In this document: positions 14,601 to 23,753 of the stretch, in pieces
Position numbering within the stretch: the stretch's first letter is position 1
Layout: every line of letters starts with the position of its first letter
Assembly: GCA_949290735.1 (NCBI GenBank)
Contig: CASESV010000003.1
Span: 27,856-91,855 of the forward strand
From: an uncultured Mycoplasmataceae bacterium
GTDB taxonomy: Bacteria > Bacillota_I > Bacilli_A > Mycoplasmatales > Mycoplasmoidaceae
Reading direction: 5' to 3'
DNA length: 64,000 nucleotides
Program-made: the position numbers and the translations under genes
The notes under the pieces: generated by a model
What the model was told of the DNA's origin: nothing
The model's input: only the letters and a program-made list of their open reading frames with translations
Databases searched by the model: none

Positions 14601-14742
14601 ATTGTTTTTCTAGTAAATCAAAATCTATAACATTTTCTTGAAAATTACCTTGAAAAGAATTATCCTTTTTCAAATAACCTGCTTCTTCTAATGTTTGTGA
14701 TATTCAATCTTCTATGGTTTCTTCTTTTAAAATAGTTCCCAT
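11623..14742 (-). CDS. hsdR: Type I restriction endonuclease/translocase subunit
   Basis: 1,039 residues, a full-length HsdR. The superfamily 2 motor is clear: Walker A in HTQGSGKSVTMLFLAKRI near residue 296, DEAH box in IVIADEAHRSHNNIE near 397, and motif III in FVGFTGTPLMGNKKT near 437. The N-terminal part should hold the nuclease domain; I could not place every residue of it. The ATG at 14740-14742 is one base from the divergent ATG of hsdS1, and no Shine-Dalgarno sequence lies ahead of it. With its 5' end abutting another gene on the opposite strand, hsdR has no room for a normal promoter in this orientation. Site B (14741-14753) overlaps the start codon. It cuts DNA only in complex with HsdM and HsdS. 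Confidence 0.95.
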
Positions 14743-14753
14743 AATGTCTATTA
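14741..14753 (-). repeat. Candidate inversion site B over the hsdR and hsdS1 starts
   Basis: On the minus strand this is TAATAGACATTAT, a perfect inverted copy of site A at 10029-10041. It spans part of the hsdR ATG (minus) and the first codons of hsdS1 (plus). Recombination with site A would invert hsdM-hsdR exactly at gene boundaries and leave both start codons intact. Confidence 0.55.
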
Positions 14754-15304
14754 TTAAACTTAAGGATATTTGTGAAATTAAAGTAGGTAAAGATTGTAGA
14801 ATCTATAAAAATCAAATGAATTTTACTAATACTGGATTAGTAGGTTATTTACAAATTAGTGATTTGAAAGATATTAACTCATACTCAATTAATGAAATAA
14901 AATTAAAAATTAATAAAAAATGAGCTGAGTCTATATATGAAAATGTTGTAATTTGTTCAAGGGCAGGTTCAGGTGCTATTTTTAAAAACTTAAATTGTAA
15001 AGCACACTTAGATAATAGATGGAATATTTTGATACCAAATGAACAAATTGTAATAAAAAAATATCTAACTTTAATTTTAAATTTTAATAGACAAAAAATT
15101 ATTGGGAAAAGAGGTTATTCAGTTCAAGTGAATATTTCAAAAGAACAATTAGAAAATTTTGAATTGAATATTCCATCCATAGAACGGCAACAGCAAATAA
15201 TTGATATTATTGAACCTAAAGAATACCTTTTTTTGAAATATAATAAACTTATCAACATAGAAAATATTAAGCAATTTAATAAAGATTGAAGATATGATAT
15301 ATAA
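14744..15304 (+). CDS. hsdS: HsdS1 N-terminal half (one target recognition domain)
   Basis: 186 residues starting MSIIKLKDICEIKVGK, the usual opening of an HsdS target recognition domain, and running through IERQQQIIDIIEP, the junction with the first conserved helix. It then leaves the expected path and stops at 15302-15304, so it lacks the second recognition domain. A normal HsdS has about 350-400 residues. Removing 104 bases between two direct repeats (15197-15217 and 15301-15321) joins it in frame to the following fragment and gives 353 residues. There is no Shine-Dalgarno sequence: the upstream bases are the 5' end of hsdR on the other strand. This suggests a silent copy in the present orientation. 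ATG at 14714 is also in frame but would overlap hsdR more and has no support. Confidence 0.8.
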
Positions 15305-15321
15305 TTGATATTATTGAACCT
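15197..15321 (+). repeat. 21-bp direct repeats bounding the 104-bp insertion in hsdS1
   Basis: Identical 21-base copies at 15197-15217 and 15301-15321 encode (or nearly encode) the HsdS helix motif IIDIIEP. The distance is 104 bases, not a multiple of three. Deleting one copy plus the intervening sequence restores a single 353-codon hsdS reading frame. The segment between the copies is not an obvious duplication of anything adjacent. Confidence 0.8.
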
Positions 15322-15909
15322 TTTGAAAAAGAATCAGAAATTATACAATCAAAAATAAACCAACTTGAAAATATTTTTAATAGTTTAAATATGGTTGCTA
15401 AAGAAATTGGATTGATGATTAATAATGATGTTTTTTTTGAAAAAGGAATTAGCATTAATTCAAAATATATTTCAAACACAAAAACAGATAAAGCATTTTT
15501 AAATGTATCTGCAATAAATAATAATATAAATAAATGGGTTAATAAAGAGTTATCTATTGAAAATAATATTAGATTTGGTGATGTATTATTAAGTTTGGAT
15601 GGAACTATAGGAATTGTTAATAATTTTCTTTCAGGTATAAACGGATATGGATATAAGGTTTATTCTAATTCTATATCCAACTCACAAATATATCTATCTC
15701 TTATAAATAATTTTAACCAAAAAATAATGTTAGATGGATCACATGGTTCAGTAATAAAGCATGCTTCCAATACTAGAAAAAATTTAATATTATTTTCATA
15801 TGGTGATTTAGATATTGATAATTTATATAAATATGAAATATCTCTAAAGAAACAATTAATAATTGTTCAAGAAATCACAAAAAAATTAATTAATTATTAT
15901 ATTAAATAA
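15283..15909 (+). pseudogene. hsdS: HsdS1 C-terminal half (second recognition domain), no start
   Basis: Open frame in frame 1 to the TAA at 15907-15909; the first ATG in it is at 15391. It begins with the conserved helix IIDIIEPFEKESEIIQSKI, then a second target recognition domain (FEKGISINSKYISN, later GSVIKHASNTRKNLI) and ends with a second helix-like stretch ISLKKQLIIVQEITKKLI. The order matches the C-terminal half of an HsdS. It is in a different frame from the N-terminal half because of the 104-base insertion. It overlaps the end of hsdS2 on the opposite strand by eight bases. As it stands it is either silent or translated from 15391 as a single-domain fragment. Confidence 0.75.
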
Positions 15910-16526
15910 TATAAATAGAAATTAATAAATTTAAAATGTTTAAAACTTTTTTTATTTTCAAATTTACATAATTAATAAGATGAAGTAATTTATTATATTC
16001 ATCACTTCATAATTCATAATTTAATTCAGGAATATTTCATTGTTCTAATGTTTGATTGTTAATAGACTCCATTACAGTTCCAGTACAAGAATTATTTTTA
16101 AATTTATGAAAATCATCTGTTAACATATAACCATATATGTATGAATTATATTTTGATTTAATATTTATAAACCCTGTTGAATAAACATATTCTAAATAAT
16201 GTTCATTATATATAGGAAAAATTTTATTTTCTCCCTTTAATTTAGAAAATATTATACTTTCTTTTTCTGGAGATAAATTAGCTCTTGATTTAAGTTTAAT
16301 TACTGGCTCAAAACCTTTAAAAATAGATTTTGAAATATTTGATGTATCTACATATTTTGTTTGGTTGTTATATTTGCAATTTTTTAATGTGCAAAATTTA
16401 AAAAAAGTAGCGAAATTATTTGTTTTCATTTTATAAAAAAGTAGCATTAAAAAATTATTATATAATTCTAATTCTTTATTAAAGAGATTTAATAAATTTT
16501 CAAAAGGTTCAATAATATCAATTATA
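15300..16526. repeat. 30-bp perfect inverted repeats in hsdS1 and hsdS2
   Basis: The 30 bases at 15300-15329 (hsdS1) are the exact reverse complement of 16497-16526 (hsdS2). Both encode IIDIIEPFE, the conserved helix between the two recognition domains. Inversion between them would exchange the C-terminal recognition domains of the two genes and so change sequence specificity. The match stops abruptly at both ends, which suggests maintained recombination sites or recent gene conversion. DNA inversion within hsdS genes is established for Mycoplasma pulmonis and for streptococcal type I systems. Confidence 0.8.
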
Positions 16527-16597
16527 GATTGTTGTATACCTAAATTAGGAACTTTTATGAAAAAATTATTTATTACTTCAGATGAAATAATCTTCAT
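15902..16597 (-). CDS. hsdS: HsdS2 C-terminal half (conserved helix plus second recognition domain)
   Basis: 231 residues from the ATG at 16597: MKIISSEVINNFFIKVPNLG, then the conserved helix SIIDIIEPFENLLNLFNKELELYNN, then a recognition domain (KFCTLKNCKYNN..., CTGTVMESINNQTLEQWNIPELN) and a final helix. It is the downstream part of hsdS2, cut from the N-terminal half by a 49-bp tandem duplication. With one 49-bp copy removed, the frame from 17045 to 15902 is exactly 365 codons. In the present state this half may be silent or restart at its internal ATG, which has no clear Shine-Dalgarno sequence. Half-length HsdS proteins can assemble as dimers in some systems, so a function is not excluded. 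Confidence 0.78.
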
Positions 16598-16651
16598 TAC
16601 ACTTTATGAAAAAATTATTTATTACTTCAGATGAAATAATCTTCATTACAC
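16554..16651. repeat. hsdS: 49-bp perfect tandem duplication inside hsdS2
   Basis: Two identical adjacent 49-base units (16554-16602 and 16603-16651). 49 is not a multiple of three, so gain or loss of one unit shifts the frame. One copy (or four) gives a full 364-residue HsdS; two copies, as here, cut the protein to 159 residues. This is the form expected of a reversible slippage or recombination switch, but it could also be a single accident or an assembly error. Confidence 0.9.
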
Positions 16652-17045
16652 TACCACTAAAAACACTAGTAATATATTTATTATTTTTAATAAACCAAAA
16701 ATAAAGGTATTTATTTAGAATTATATTTTCATTATTTTTTAGCCATCTAATTGCACTATCTTTAAATCAACATTTTCTACCATCGTATTTTCAAACCTTA
16801 CCAAGAGTTCCTCCTGTTGTCAGTAAAATAGTTCCCTTACTAGGAAATTCATATTTTTTTATTAATTCATCATACATCTCATTAGAGATAAAAGTTTTAA
16901 AATTTACATTATTATTTATTGATAATTTATTAATGTCCTCAACCTTTAAAAATGGAACTCCATAATTAGTTCAATCCTTTTCGTAAATTCTTTTTAGAGA
17001 TTTTGGAGTAACCAATTCACCTAACTTATATTCCTTAATAGACAT
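16566..17045 (-). CDS. hsdS: HsdS2 N-terminal half, truncated by a tandem duplication
   Basis: 159 residues starting MSIKEYKLGELVTPK. It carries the first target recognition domain (VPFLKVEDINKLSINN, FPSKGTILLTTGGTLGKVW, YITSVFSGSVMKIISSEVINNFFIK). After the duplicated 49 bp it reads nine aberrant residues and stops at 16566-16568. The wording GTILLTTGGTLGK and SGSVMKIIS is typical of HsdS domains. The start lies 23 bases after the recombinase stop on the same strand, so it is probably expressed from the recombinase transcript. It lacks its own strong Shine-Dalgarno sequence. Candidate inversion site C covers the ATG. Confidence 0.85.
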
Positions 17046-17047
17046 TA
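17036..17047 (+). repeat. Candidate inversion site C at the hsdS2 start
   Basis: TAATAGACATTA, the same 12 bases and orientation as site A and inverted relative to site B. Part of the match with site B follows from both genes encoding MSI at their start. Recombination of C with B would flip the hsdS1-hsdS2 block and exchange which hsdS gene follows the recombinase and which abuts hsdR. Confidence 0.5.
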
Positions 17048-17068
17048 AAGGAATATTGAAATGGCAGT

Positions 17069-17863
17069 TTATTTTTTAAAAATATTATTTATTTCACACA
17101 AAATATCATCATCTGTATATTGTATATATCTTGATGTGGTATTAATATTTGCATGACCTAATGTTCTTCTTACAACTTCAAGATTAATATTACTTTTAAG
17201 CATGTTAGTTGCAAATGATCTTCTCAATCCATGAGAAGTTAAACATTTATCAAAATATTTTATTGTTAATCTTTTAATTAAAATATTAACTTGCTTAGAT
17301 GTTATAGATTTTCTTTTTTTAGATATAGCTATTTTTTTATATTTTCAATTTTTTAATAATTCATTTAAATAATCATTTATATAAATGATTCTAGTTTTCT
17401 TACCTTTACCACTTATACATAATTTATTATTTTCAATTTCAGTTAAGTCAATTTTTATTAGTTCACTAACTCTAACACCTGTTTGAAACATAAAACAAAA
17501 AATCATCCAATCTCTTTTGTCATGTCAATCATCAAGATTTATATTATTAGCTATTTTATAAAATTCTTCTAAAGATATTACTGTTCTTAATCTTGATTCT
17601 GATGTTGGAAGTTTAATATCCCTACATTCATTAACTAGTTTTCAACGTTTTTCAAACTTTAAGCAAGATATTACACTTGAATACAATAAATGTACACTTG
17701 CTGCCTTATGTTTTTTTTCATACTCTCTTATAAAATTAACAAAAATTCTTTTTGTTGGGTTTTTATCACCAATATATGTTTTTCAAAATTTATAATTTTT
17801 ACTATATATTTCAATAGTGTTTTTTGAAAGATTTTTATTTTTTAAATAAGTTACATAATTCAT
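17069..17863 (-). CDS. Tyrosine recombinase (XerC/D-like)
   Basis: 264 residues with all catalytic elements of the tyrosine recombinases: Arg I in TGVRVSELIKI, Lys in CISGKGKKTRIIYI, HxxR in TSHGLRRSFAT, the second His in TLGHANINTTSRY, and the nucleophile Tyr in SRYIQYTDDD. The N-terminal SAM-like domain (NYVTYLKNKNLSKNTIEIY) binds core sites. The start is supported by AAGGAG ahead of the ATG at 17861-17863. Its position directly upstream of hsdS2, on the same strand and 23 bases away, points to a local role in inverting or shuffling the hsd genes, as HvsR does in M. pulmonis. It is shorter than housekeeping XerC/XerD (about 300 residues), so a dedicated invertase is more likely than chromosome dimer resolution. 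Confidence 0.93.
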
Positions 17864-17878
17864 ATTTTCTCCTTAATT

Positions 17879-17889
17879 GCACAATGTGC
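17879..17889. promoter_or_regulatory. Perfect dyad upstream of the recombinase start
   Basis: GCACAATGTGC, two five-base arms around one base, 16 bases ahead of the recombinase ATG and adjoining its AAGGAG. The G/C content stands out from the surrounding AT-rich sequence. It could be an operator for control of the recombinase. No regulator gene lies in the island, so this is a suggestion only. Confidence 0.3.
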
Positions 17890-18306
17890 CTTTTTATGCT
17901 AATAAATTTTTGAATAAAAATAAAAAAATATTTCAATAAACTAAAGCTCTATAAATAAATATCTATTGATTTATATATTTGACTTTACACATAAAAATTA
18001 GGGTTAAATATAATTTAGTCTTTTTTCAATTTTTAAATCTAATAAATATACAAAACTTTATTTACATATGATATTAATGAATTTAATTAAGATAATAATG
18101 TTGATAGTAAAATGATATTATTTTTGATTTAAAATATAAAGTTTGTTCTTTATATAAAAAAGTTAATAATCTAAAACTTGAATGTGTTACAGTTGAATTT
18201 TAATGTAGAGAATTTACTATTATTTAAATTTTCATAAAAAATGTATCATTTTGCTAATTTTTATCATATAAATTTAGAATAATATAAATATTACATAGTA
18301 ATATTG

Positions 18307-18312
18307 TATAAT
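18307..18312 (+). promoter_or_regulatory. -10 box of the dnaE transcription unit
   Basis: TATAAT, a consensus -10 box, 21 bases before the ATG at 18334, with TAAGGAG between. No good -35 box is seen, which is common in mycoplasmas. The dyad ATTAC-ATA-GTAAT ends four bases upstream. Confidence 0.55.
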
Positions 18313-18333
18313 TAAAACAATAAGGAGTTTATT

Positions 18334-18555
18334 ATGCCTAAGAAAACTTTAAAGATATCAATTGATGAAGATCATACTGATTTTGAAAAATGAAAAGTTA
18401 GTCCAACTAAAACTTTTGATATGGAAGATTTTGATATAAGTGATGATGATGGTTATTCATTATTAAGCACTGAAGATTTAAAATATAAATTAGAGCATGA
18501 AAAATTATCTGAAGAACAAATTAAAAAAATTAAACATGTATTATCTACTAGATAA
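18334..18555 (+). CDS. Small acidic protein of unknown function
   Basis: 73 residues, MPKKTLKISIDEDHTDFEKW..., with an acidic centre (MEDFDISDDDGYS) and a basic helical end (EEQIKKIKHVLSTR). AAGGAG lies 7 bases before the ATG, and a consensus -10 box lies ahead, so it is very probably expressed. It is followed after five bases by dnaE and looks like the first gene of that unit. No domain is recognised. The short size and charge pattern would suit a protein-binding peptide; nothing in the sequence fixes a role. Confidence 0.75.
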
Positions 18556-18560
18556 TTAAT

Positions 18561-21428
18561 ATGAATAAAACATTTTATAATATCAACACAATCTCTCACT
18601 ACTCATTATTATCATCAAGTTTATCTCTTGATGATATTATTTTTTTTGCTAAGAAAAATAATCAGACCCATGTTGTTTTAACTGATTGAAATTTAATGGG
18701 CTGTTATGAATTTTATTTTAAGGCAAAACAAAATGAATTGACTCCAGTTATTGGGTTAAATTATCTTTATAAGAATAGTCATTATTTATTTATTGCAAAG
18801 AATAATCAAGGATTTCATAATTTACTAAAATTGAATTCTAAAACAAATTTAAACAAGGAATTCAATATAAATGATTTGATTAATGATTGTTATGTTATTC
18901 ACATTAGTGGAGAACATCATCTAAAATCAAATAATTATTATTCACATAAAGAACTTGCTTATAATTTAGCAAATACATTAAATGAACAAGACTTCATTAT
19001 CATTAATATCTTAGAGGCGATTAAAGATGAAAGAAAATTAAAAGAGATAGAAAATAATCAAAGTCATTATTTGATTAATACAGAAAAAGCTATGCAATTA
19101 TTTGATAAAAAACAAATAGAATTAACACATGATCTAATTGTTTCATGTAATTGAATACTAGAACCGATTAAACCAAGACTTGCAAAATTTTCAAATAAAA
19201 ATAATTTCAATAGCAAAACTTATTTATATGAACAATGTATTGAAGGTCTTAAAAATAAGGTTTCACATAATAAACAAACAGTTGATAAAAAATATGTTGA
19301 ACGTTTAAATTATGAATTATCAGTTATTGATGAAATGGGATATAATGATTACTTTTTAATAGTTGCAGATTTTGTTAACTATGCAAAAAATAATGATATT
19401 TTAGTTGGTCCAGGTAGAGGTTCAGCTGCTGGGTCATTAGTTTCATATTGTTTAAATATTACAGATGTTGATCCTATTAAATACAATTTAATTTTTGAAA
19501 GATTTTTAAATATAAGTAGAAAGTCACTTCCAGATATCGATATTGATATTATGGATACAAGAAGACAAGAAGTTATTGATTATATATTTGATAAGTATGG
19601 ACCAGACAAAACTTCTTATATTATGACACTACAAAGAATCAAAGCAAAAATGGCAATTAGAGATGTTGGTAGAATTTTAGATATTGATTTAAAAATTATA
19701 GATAAAATAACAAAACTAATTTCTAGTGAACAAGAAGAAAATTTAAAACTATGTTATGATGATGACAAGTTTAAAATTTTCATTAAAGAATATCCTGATT
19801 TATTTGAATATGCAAATAAAATTATTAATATCCCAAGGCAAGTTTCTACCCATGCAGCAGGAATTATTATTGCTGATAAATCATTAGATGAATACATCCC
19901 AGTTCAAACAGGAATTGATCGATGACAATTAACGGGAGTTACTATGGATTATTTAGAAACTCTTGGATTATTTAAAATGGATATTTTGGGACTTAGAAAT
20001 TTATCAATAATAAATGATGTATTAGAACTAATAAAAATTAATAAATCAGTGAATGTTGATTTGTCAAAAATTGATTTAGATGATCAAAAGTTATTTGATG
20101 ATTTAAGTAGTGGTAATACAATAGGTATTTTTCAACTTGAATCTCCTGGAATGAGAAATACAATAATGAAAATAAAACCTAAATCAGTTGAAGACATTTC
20201 TATATGTTCAGCTCTTTTTAGACCAGGCCCCCAATCATTAATACCAGAATTTGTAAAAACTAGAGAAAAAAAGATTGAACCAAAATATTTGAATGAAGAT
20301 CTTAAAAAAACTTTTGAGCCAACATTAGGATTTTGTATTTATCAAGAACAAGTTATTGAATTAATAAGATCTGTTACCAATTTCAGTTTAGCAGAAGCTG
20401 ATATTTTTAGAAGAGCTATTTCAAAAAAACAAGAAGAACTATTTATTAAAATGAAAGAATCATTTAATAAAGCAGCTCAGGCTAACGGATATAGTTTAAG
20501 TGAATCAAATAAAATATATGATTTTATACTAGAATTTGCTAATTATGGTTTTAATCATAGTCATTCGCTTGCTTATTCTTTTATTTCTTATCAGATGATG
20601 TATTTAAAATATTATTATCCATTAGAATTTTATTTAGTTTTATTAATACATGGAGATTCAACTAAGAATAATTTGTATATTTCACAAGCAAAAAAGAAAA
20701 TGATAAAAATTTATAATGTGTCAATTTTAAATTCTCAAATTTCATTTTCTATTTTTAATAACGGTATTATGTTTGGTTTTAGTAACATTAAAGGTATTGG
20801 TAATGAGATAGCTAAAAAAATTATTGCAATTAGAGAACAATATAAATTTCAAAGTTGAAATGAAGCTATTTCGATTTTATCAAGACAATCAATTAATAGA
20901 AAAACAATAGAATTATTAATTAAAGTAGGAGCATTCGAAGAATTTGAAGTTGATAGAAATTTTTTATTATTAAACCTTGAAGAAATAATATCAAAATCAT
21001 CAATTTCTATTGAAAATCATAATGTTTTTGATATTAATATTTCAAATGATTATGTACCAATGTCTGAAATTGAAAAAGCGCAATATGAATATGAATTACT
21101 ATCATACACTTTTTCAAATGATCAGTTCAATAATGTATTTGATAAATATAAAGCACAATATGAACTAAAAAAATTAAATGATAGTGATTCTACTAATCAA
21201 TCAAACAATTTGATTTACATTAAAAATCTAAAAGAAAGAATGACCAAATATGCTAAAAAAATGTGTTTTATAGAATTTAGCGAAAGTGATGTAGATTTTT
21301 CATGTGCTAGTTTTAGTGAAAATATATTTAGTAAGTTAAATGTAAATGAGTATGCTGTTGTAAAATTGAAAAAAACTAATGATAACAAAATTCAATTAAC
21401 TGATGTTATTGCTACATTTAAAGAGTAA
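18561..21428 (+). CDS. dnaE: DNA polymerase III subunit alpha (DnaE type)
   Basis: 955 residues, shorter than the usual 1,100 or so, as in other mollicutes. The polymerase core is intact: VGPGRGSAAGSLVSYCLNITD near residue 283, the catalytic pair in LPDIDIDIMDTRR near 324, and the third acidic position in LFKMDILGLRNLS near 475. Finger-domain text (SALFRPGPQSLIPEFVKTR, FAFNHSHS-like FNHSHSLAYSF) follows. The N-terminal PHP domain is present (LSLDDIIFFAKKNN, GCYEFYFKAKQNELTPVIGLNY), but the metal-binding HxHT is replaced by SHYSLL, so a PHP exonuclease is unlikely. It probably works beside PolC, which is not in this window. The C-terminal clamp/tau-binding part is reduced. Confidence 0.95.
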
Positions 21429-21444
21429 ATTAATCATCTAAAGT

Positions 21445-22230
21445 TTATTTCTTTTTATCAGTATTTTTTATCATGGAATTATATTTGTCTTGCATCTTCT
21501 TTTGCAGATTTTTTGCTAGAACAACTCTATCAATGGAAATAAAATTAGCTGGCTTTAATTCTTCCATTATACTCATTTGGACTTTTGATTTTCTTTTTCT
21601 ATATTCTTTTTTATCTTCTTTGTATTCATTTGTATGAGTTAAAACAATTGGTTGGATGCTACACATTGCACGATATGCAACTTCAAATGCCCCAGCTTTA
21701 AATTCTAATAATTCATCTTCATTATTTCTTGTTCCTTCTGGAAATACAATTACTACATTCCCATTTTTTATCAATTCTTTTTGCTTATCAATTAATTTTA
21801 ATCCTTCTCTTATATTTTCACGATCTAAATATAAAGTATCTACATAATCTAAAATTACCCCAATTTTAGTTCCTTCTAATTCTTTTTTAGCAACAAATAT
21901 AAAATTATTTGAAAGTTGATTATATAAAAAATTAAATAAAAGTAATGAATCAATCATTGATCTATGATTACAAACTATTAATTGTGGTTTTGATGATATT
22001 TTTTCCTTATCAACAAACTCATCAATTTTTACTCTAAAAATGTATTTAAAAAGCTTTGATAGTTTATAAACACCTGCGTATCTCTCAGCTGCTAAAAAAT
22101 TATCTGGGTATTTTTTATATTTTCTAGATTTTAGTCTTACTGACAAATATAACATTAAAAGATACAAACCAACAAAAGGATAACCAATAGCTCAACCTGT
22201 TGTTTTAAAAAAAGGTATGATTTTTTGCAT
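21445..22230 (-). CDS. plsC: 1-acyl-sn-glycerol-3-phosphate acyltransferase
   Basis: 261 residues. It acylates lysophosphatidic acid to phosphatidic acid at the membrane. The acyltransferase blocks are present: the catalytic HX4D in VCNHRSMIDSLL near residue 89, and block III in VFPEGTRNNEDELLEFKAGAFE near 162. The N-terminus has a hydrophobic helix (about residues 11-30, WAIGYPFVGLYLLMLYL). The ATG at 22228-22230 shares one base with the stop of the upstream gene (TAATG), so the two are translationally coupled. The end faces dnaE, with 16 bases between the stops. Confidence 0.93.
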
Positions 22231-23636
22231 TAAAAACATCCTCTATTATTAAATTCATATACTTTCTTTTGTGATTTTCTTGTTCTTAAATCCATTTTTA
22301 CTTCATTAACAGGAATTAATTTTTCAATATCAAAATCATTTTCACGAAGTGAATTAGACATATTTATTGATTGATCAGTATAAATGTGGTTTTTCGATCG
22401 ACTAGCTTCTTCTAATTCAGTAGTTATTTTTGTTCTAGTATTTAAATGATCATTAATTTCTTTAGTCATTTTATTGATTAACATATCATTGTACTCTGGA
22501 TATTGTTCTACATGTAATGGTTTTGTAATATAAACATCATTATTTTTCATTGATGAAGTTTTTGGACTTATTGTTTCATTTATATTTTCAATTATATTTT
22601 TAGCGTTAGCAAAATTATTGTTGGAAGTTGTATAATCCATAGGAACTGTTCTATATTTTGTTTTATTTAATGCATTATTTGCTAATTCATTTATTTGTCT
22701 TGTTTTTTGTGCTCTTTCATTTAATCCTAAATTAATTGTTGCTCTATGGGAGTTAGTTGAGTTTGAAAGTACACCAGTGAATAATTTTCCATTTCTTTCG
22801 CCTACATATTCATTGTCAATATTTTTTGAATGTTTTTCAATTAATTCATCTTGATATGTAACTTGATCATTAATGAAAAGATTTTTATTAGATGACACTT
22901 GTCTTGTTGGAATATTATTTAAACTATCAAAGTCTTCTTTTGATGGTTGATAATCATTAGATTGCTTTAATAAATCATTTCTTGCCTTTACTAAATTTTC
23001 ATAACTGTTAACACCACTATCGGCTGATATTCATTCCTTACTTGTTTCTCTCCCACCCATTTCAAAATTTTCATTTGAATTAACTAATGGTTCATTTAAA
23101 TTATTAGTATTTAAAATTTTGGTATGCATTTCTTTTAAAAATGATGATGTTTCTTTACTAATGTGTTTATACTGCTCATTTAAACCTTTTGCTACTTTAC
23201 TATAAAATTTTTCATTTATTTGTCTTGATTTAATTGGATAAATATCATCTTCTGAAATATTTTTAATATTTGAAATTGATTGTGTCTTAATGTCTTTAAT
23301 ATTATTTTCAGACATTAGATAACTATGATTTAAATTTGTAGTAATTTCACGAAATGCCGCTTCATCTTTTTGTCTTCTTGCTTCAATCTCAACTTTATTT
23401 TCATCAATATTTAAATATGATGCATCACCATTTGGTAAATTATCAATTAATTTCTTTTTATTATATTCACCATCATCAGTTAAAAAGGCATTTGTTTTTA
23501 TTTTATCGTAATTAAAAAACGCTGGTTCTACATCAAATTGAGATTTTTGTTGTGAAACAACTTTTGGCTTTTCATTAACCACTTTTTTACTATTCTTATT
23601 ATTTTTATTTTTCTTATTTTTGATTCACCCAAGCAT
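22230..23636 (-). CDS. Charged protein of unknown function coupled to plsC
   Basis: 468 residues starting MLGWIKNKKNKNNKNSKK, a lysine/asparagine-rich head, followed by a long polar, mostly helical sequence rich in Asn, Lys, Glu and Ser with no membrane segment. Two in-frame TGA codons (Trp) occur, and no domain is recognised. The stop overlaps the plsC start by one base. The composition (many NN, KN and SN pairs, and segments such as EIEARRQKDEAAFREI) suggests an extended cytoplasmic protein, perhaps part of the cytoskeleton; that is a guess. The ATG at 23634-23636 is the first in the frame. Confidence 0.75.
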
Positions 23637-23753
23637 AAAATTATTTTAATATTCTTTAATATTATATATTAATATTTTGTTTGTTTATCAAAAAAATAAG
23701 CTAATTGCAAAACAATTTTTGATTTTTTAATAATTAAAAAAAATAAGAAAAAG

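Larger units (their letters stand above)
17864..18333. other. Intergenic region between recombinase and the dnaE operon
   Basis: 470 bases with no coding frame that I can support. It should hold the recombinase promoter (leftwards) and the promoter at 18307 (rightwards). An 11-base perfect dyad, GCACAATGTGC at 17879-17889, lies just upstream of the recombinase Shine-Dalgarno sequence. A second dyad, ATTAC-ATA-GTAAT, is at 18290-18302. The rest is AT-rich sequence in which I see nothing. Confidence 0.6.

Noticed and set aside
10091..17863. CRISPR array or phage remnant in the recombinase island
   Set aside because: Repeats are few, unequal in size and lie in hsdS genes; no cas, capsid or replication genes are present.
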